Shown: positions 60,637 to 64,000 of the stretch, one piece after another
Layout: each line of letters starts with the position of its first letter
Position numbering within the stretch: position 1 is the stretch's first letter
Made by a program: the position numbers and the translations under genes
Notes under the pieces: model-generated
The model's input: only the letters and a program-made list of their open reading frames with translations
Databases searched by the model: none
What the model was told of the DNA's origin: nothing
NCBI GenBank assembly: GCA_903895725.1
Contig: CAITUV010000078.1
Span: forward strand, 1 to 64,000
DNA from: an uncultured Myxococcales bacterium
GTDB taxonomy: Bacteria > Myxococcota_A > UBA9042 > CAIXZC01
DNA length: 64,000 nt
Direction: 5' to 3'

Positions 60637-62037
60637 ATGGCTGCCCCGGATTCCCGTTCCGTTGCCCTCTCCCTGCTGGATGCCGTCCGCCGGCAGGACA
60701 CGCTTCTCACCGCGGCTCTGCGGCACGAGCTGTTCCGGCATGACCTCGACCCGAGGACCAGCGCTTCGGCCAACCGGGCCGCACTGGGGACGCTGCGCCA
60801 TCGCCGCCTGCTCGATGCGCTCCTCGCACCGCTGGCGGAGCGGGGCCTCCCCCACAAGGATGAGCGTCTCCTCGACCTCCTCCGGCTGGCCATGCACGAG
60901 CTGCTCTTCATGGATTCCGTTCCCGACTACGCCACGCTCAACAGCTACGTGACGCTGGCCCGCAAGACCAAGGGCCCCCGCGTCGCCGGATTCGTCAACG
61001 CCCTCCTGCGCAAAGCGGCTGCCCGAGGCAGGGAGGCGCTCCTGGCGGACGCCGCAGCCCTCCCCCCTGCGGACCGCCTCTCCTACCCGGACCATGTTCT
61101 GGCAGCGGCCCAGGGCGCATTCGGCCCGCAGACCCCGGAGCAGCTCGAATGGATGAATCGGCCGGCCCCCATCGGGCTCACCGTGCACACCGGGCGGACC
61201 GACCGCAATGCGCTGTCCTCCGCTCTGCGACAGGCAGGCCTCCATCCGGCCGCAGTGGACTTCGCTCCAGCCGGCTTGGTGCTGCCGCCGGACGAGCCCC
61301 CCTACCAGACGCTCCAGTTCGTGCAGGGTATGTTCTGGCCGCAGGATCCGGCCTCCCAGATGGTGACACGCCTGGCACTCGCCTCCAGTCGTACCACCCC
61401 AATGACCCCGCAACGACGAGTCCTCGACGCCTGTGCCGGCAACGGCACCAAGAGCCTGGGGCTGGCCCTGGCCTCACCGCCCGGGACCGAGATCGTGGCG
61501 CTCGACCTCTCCGAGGCCCGCATCCGCCTGCTGCGGCAACGCCTGGAGGAGCTCGAGATCCAGAACGTCACGCCGGTGGTCAGCGACCTCATGAAAGCCC
61601 CCTATCCTCCCGGCTCCTTTCACACGGTGCTGGTCGATGCCCCCTGCTCCGGCCTGGGGACCGTCCGCCGCCATCCCGAGCTGAAATGGCGCAGGACCGA
61701 GGGGGACATTCTGGCCAACTCAGACCTCCAGGCCCGCCTGATCGCGGCGGCCGCAGCGCTCGTGGCACCGGGAGGAATCCTGGTCTACACGGTCTGCACG
61801 TTCACTCCCCAGGAAACGTCCGGTGTGACCGGCCCGTTCCTGGCTGCCCACCCGGAATTCCGGCTGGTCCCCACCTCGGAGCTTGCAGCGGTCGGGGTCG
61901 CGATGCCGGAAACGGTGCTGCTTTCCGCCACCCCCACCCTCCCGGCGCACCGGCCCGGGACTCTATTTCTGCCTCCGTCGCTCTTCGACAGCGACTGCTT
62001 CTTTGCGGCAGTGTTCGAGAAGACCGGAGCGGATTGA
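60637..62037 (+). CDS. rsmB: 16S rRNA cytosine-C5 methyltransferase RsmB
   Basis: 466 residues. The N-terminal 140 residues are a NusB-like domain (SVALSLLDAVRRQDTLLTAA, then PDYATLNSYVTLARKTKGPR). VLDACAGNGTKSLGLALASP is the SAM site, LVDAPCSGLGTVRRHPELKW and VYTVCTFTPQETSG give the two cysteines. It methylates C967 of 16S rRNA. The ATG at 60637 is used, with a weak ribosome site. It is divergent from the membrane protein gene. Confidence 0.9.
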   Translation: MAAPDSRSVALSLLDAVRRQDTLLTAALRHELFRHDLDPRTSASANRAALGTLRHRRLLDALLAPLAERGLPHKDERLLDLLRLAMHELLFMDSVPDYATLNSYVTLARKTKGPRVAGFVNALLRKAAARGREALLADAAALPPADRLSYPDHVLAAAQGAFGPQTPEQLEWMNRPAPIGLTVHTGRTDRNALSSALRQAGLHPAAVDFAPAGLVLPPDEPPYQTLQFVQGMFWPQDPASQMVTRLALASSRTTPMTPQRRVLDACAGNGTKSLGLALASPPGTEIVALDLSEARIRLLRQRLEELEIQNVTPVVSDLMKAPYPPGSFHTVLVDAPCSGLGTVRRHPELKWRRTEGDILANSDLQARLIAAAAALVAPGGILVYTVCTFTPQETSGVTGPFLAAHPEFRLVPTSELAAVGVAMPETVLLSATPTLPAHRPGTLFLPPSLFDSDCFFAAVFEKTGAD

Positions 62038-62088
62038 CCCGCACTGCCCCATGATGTAGCATTCGAGGGCGCAGCACCCGGAGGAAGC

Positions 62089-63285
62089 TTGAGAAGAGAG
62101 GATCGTGAGTCGCTCCGGACCTCGCTCCCGGCAGCCCTGCCTGCCTGGTTGCTTCTGGCGACGGCCCTCGCCTGCGGGAACGGTACGCAGTCCGATTCCT
62201 TGCACGACGGTGCCGGCGATGCCCGGTTCGTAGAGGCCGTTCCGCTCTCCGACAGGATTGCGACGGACCCTGCATCGGCCGAGGGGGGGGCGCTGGAGGC
62301 CGCGGGCGACCCCGGACCGGAGACTTCCGCCTGCACCCCGGGAATCGAGTACACGCCACATGCCATCCTCGACTTGAAGCTTCAGTCGGGCGAGGCCGCC
62401 AACGTCGCCGATCCCTGCGTTCTGAAGCTCAAGGACAGCTGGTACCTCTATGCCACCGGCACGATCCCCGGGGTGCCGCTCTGGGTCTCCCAGGACCTGG
62501 TCGACTGGGAGCCGAAAGCCCCGGTCTGGAACCCCACGTCGGGCACGTGGAACGCTTTGGGGCAGATGTGGGCACCGCACGTCCAGGCCGCCCCGGACGG
62601 ATACTACCTCTACTACACGGCCAACAAGCAGGTTGGGGTCGCCTTTGCGGCTTCCCCCGAGGGGCCGTTCGAAGAGGTCTACGACCACCCGCTGGTCGGC
62701 GGGGGCTACGGCGGCATCGGCAACGGGGTCTTCGAGCAGCGGGACAAGGGATTTCCCGCACTCGACTTCGACGAGTTCTCGATCGACGCGTTCGTGTTGG
62801 CTGCCTCGGACGGCTCGCTGACCCTGTACGCCACGAGCTACAACCCGATGAGCATGATCGTCGCGATACCCATGTCCGACTACGCCACCGTGGTCCCCGA
62901 GAATGCCAGGGTCGTTGTCGAGCCCGCTCCGTCAGGCTGGGAGTTCCTGGTGACCGAGGGTCCCTGGGTCGTGGAGGTCGCGGACAGCATCGTCCTCATG
63001 TACTCGGGCAACTCGGCCGACTCGAACGACTACGCCCTGGGGATTGCAGTTGCCGACAATCCCCTCGGGCCATTTGAGAAGGCTGCATCCAACCCGTTCC
63101 TCAAGGCGGTTCCGGACAAGGGCTTCTTCGGTCCGGGCCACCATTCCGTGGCCCCCGGGGCCTGCAACGATCGACTGATGTTCTACCACACCAAGGTGAC
63201 TCAGGCCCAAGGCTGGGAGCGCCGGATCCGGTACACGCCGATTGCGTTCTCCGGGACCGAGGTCGTGCTGCCCCCTCTGCCCTGA
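62089..63285 (+). CDS. GH43-like glycoside hydrolase lipoprotein
   Basis: 398 residues from a TTG with GGAGGAAG just upstream. A lipoprotein signal (LPAWLLLATALAC) is followed by a five-blade-propeller domain of GH43 type: VADPCVLKLKDSWYLYATG holds the general base aspartate, FSIDAFVLAASDGSLTLYAT the pKa-tuning aspartate, and LVTEGPWVVEVADS the acid glutamate. FGPGHHSVAPGA ends the barrel. It therefore probably cleaves arabinan- or xylan-like glycans. Confidence 0.82.
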   Translation: MRREDRESLRTSLPAALPAWLLLATALACGNGTQSDSLHDGAGDARFVEAVPLSDRIATDPASAEGGALEAAGDPGPETSACTPGIEYTPHAILDLKLQSGEAANVADPCVLKLKDSWYLYATGTIPGVPLWVSQDLVDWEPKAPVWNPTSGTWNALGQMWAPHVQAAPDGYYLYYTANKQVGVAFAASPEGPFEEVYDHPLVGGGYGGIGNGVFEQRDKGFPALDFDEFSIDAFVLAASDGSLTLYATSYNPMSMIVAIPMSDYATVVPENARVVVEPAPSGWEFLVTEGPWVVEVADSIVLMYSGNSADSNDYALGIAVADNPLGPFEKAASNPFLKAVPDKGFFGPGHHSVAPGACNDRLMFYHTKVTQAQGWERRIRYTPIAFSGTEVVLPPLP

Positions 63286-63373
63286 GCGCAACGCCCCCTG
63301 CCGACGAGCCGAGCCCGGGAAGTTTGCGCGACGCTGATTTGTTCGTACAATGGCGCTCGTGGAGGAGGGGGAC

Positions 63374-64000
63374 TTGAAGTCGTCTGCCGCAATTGCCGTG
63401 CTCGGGATCGTGCTGGTGCTCCTGCCCGGGGTCGCCAGCGCCGATTTCTATGTGTGCTTCAAAGGGGGCAAGGAGACCTGGACCAACCGCCTCATGCCCG
63501 GCCAGAAGTGCCGCCTCGTCATGCGGACCGACCCGGTATCGTCCTCCAAGGGAAGCTCCGGCGGAAGCTCCGGCGGTACATCGCCCAAGCAGACGTGGAA
63601 GCCGCCCAAGACCGCCACCCTGCCGATTCCCGCCCCCGAGTCCGCCAGGCCCGAAGTCGACAGCACCATCCAGGAAGCGGCCCAGCGGTACGACATCCCG
63701 GAACCGTTCATCCGGGCCGTCATCGAGGTCGAGTCCAACTACAAGCCCCGCGCCCTCTCCTACAAGGGGGCCATGGGCCTCATGCAGCTCATGCCCGGGA
63801 CCGCTGCCGACATGGGGGTCACCGACCCGTACGACCCCTACCAGAACATCATGGGCGGAACCCGCTTCCTCCGAATCCTCGCCAACCGGTTCAACGGTGA
63901 CATTCCCAAGGTCCTGGCAGCGTACCACGCAGGCGGAAGCTCCGTCGCCACGGCCGAAGGCATCCCGTACCAGGGGACCGACGGTTACGTGCGCAGAGTC
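63374..64000 (+). CDS. Lytic transglycosylase, cut by window end
   Basis: At least 209 residues. A signal peptide (AAIAVLGIVLVLLPGVASA) is followed by a short DUF4124-like domain (DFYVCFKGGKETWTNRLMPG), a Gly/Ser linker and an SLT domain: IRAVIEVESNYKPRALSYKG with the catalytic glutamate, GAMGLMQLMPGTAADMGV, and VLAAYHAGGSSV. It cuts peptidoglycan glycan strands. The TTG at 63374 is used with GGAGGAGGGG just upstream; an ATG at 63350 lacks one. The 3' end lies outside the window. Confidence 0.87.
   Translation, partial: MKSSAAIAVLGIVLVLLPGVASADFYVCFKGGKETWTNRLMPGQKCRLVMRTDPVSSSKGSSGGSSGGTSPKQTWKPPKTATLPIPAPESARPEVDSTIQEAAQRYDIPEPFIRAVIEVESNYKPRALSYKGAMGLMQLMPGTAADMGVTDPYDPYQNIMGGTRFLRILANRFNGDIPKVLAAYHAGGSSVATAEGIPYQGTDGYVRRV

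Overview
The window is about 64 kb of compact, GC-rich bacterial DNA. It looks like a Gram-negative, Myxococcota or deltaproteobacterium-type genome. Clues are the many secreted lipoproteins with repeated cysteine modules of the CGxxGCGGxCGxC type, zinc metalloprotease and CAP-domain lipoproteins, an outer-membrane barrel-like protein, gliding-type (Gld) ABC transport genes and LipB. The organism cannot be named from the sequence alone.

Region 1 (1-13.7 kb) is accessory: the end of an IS66-type transposase, a LuxR-type regulator, a run of minus-strand Cys-rich lipoproteins including a zinc metalloprotease with four CGxDGCGG repeats, a gene apparently split by a homopolymer frameshift, and a large MmeI-like restriction-methylation enzyme. 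Region 2 (about 13.7-21.4 kb) resembles an integrative element without virion genes: an XRE repressor, two excisionase-like HTH proteins, a primase/helicase-like protein, an origin-like repeat region, a zinc-ribbon miniprotein, a serine recombinase with a striking AT-rich central patch, two small acidic paralogs and a tyrosine integrase. The integrase faces the 3' end of a tRNA-Gly(CCC) gene, the likely attachment site.

Region 3 (21.5-34.6 kb) starts with a UPF0104-type membrane protein and an FkbM methyltransferase, then a four-gene GldA/GldF/GldG/DUF4340 transport cluster. It is followed by the most unusual part of the window. Four tandem bacterial-microcompartment vertex (EutN/CcmL, BMC-P) genes are followed at once by an ACT-domain protein whose N-terminal extension looks like a microcompartment encapsulation peptide plus linker, then a UPF0210/DUF711 protein and a MeaB/ArgK-type GTPase. 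I read this as a satellite shell locus with a candidate cargo protein not known to me.

Region 4 (34.6-49.8 kb) is mixed housekeeping and envelope: PilZ, two CAP proteins, LipB, an LPP20-like lipoprotein, a SUMF1-domain protein, QueE, an outer-membrane barrel, an operon of radical SAM protein, epimerase and TatD, RNase HI, SurE and Apt. Region 5 (49.8-55.8 kb) is a minus-strand operon of three radical SAM proteins, one carrying two radical SAM domains, ending in a tryptophanase-like PLP lyase. This is a second candidate for an undescribed pathway. Region 6 (55.8-64 kb) holds an LtaS-like membrane sulfatase with duplicated C-terminal domains, a CDP-alcohol phosphatidyltransferase, a flippase-like membrane protein, RsmB, a GH43-like lipoprotein and a lytic transglycosylase cut by the window end.

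All calls come from reading the sequence and proteins by eye; no database search was run.
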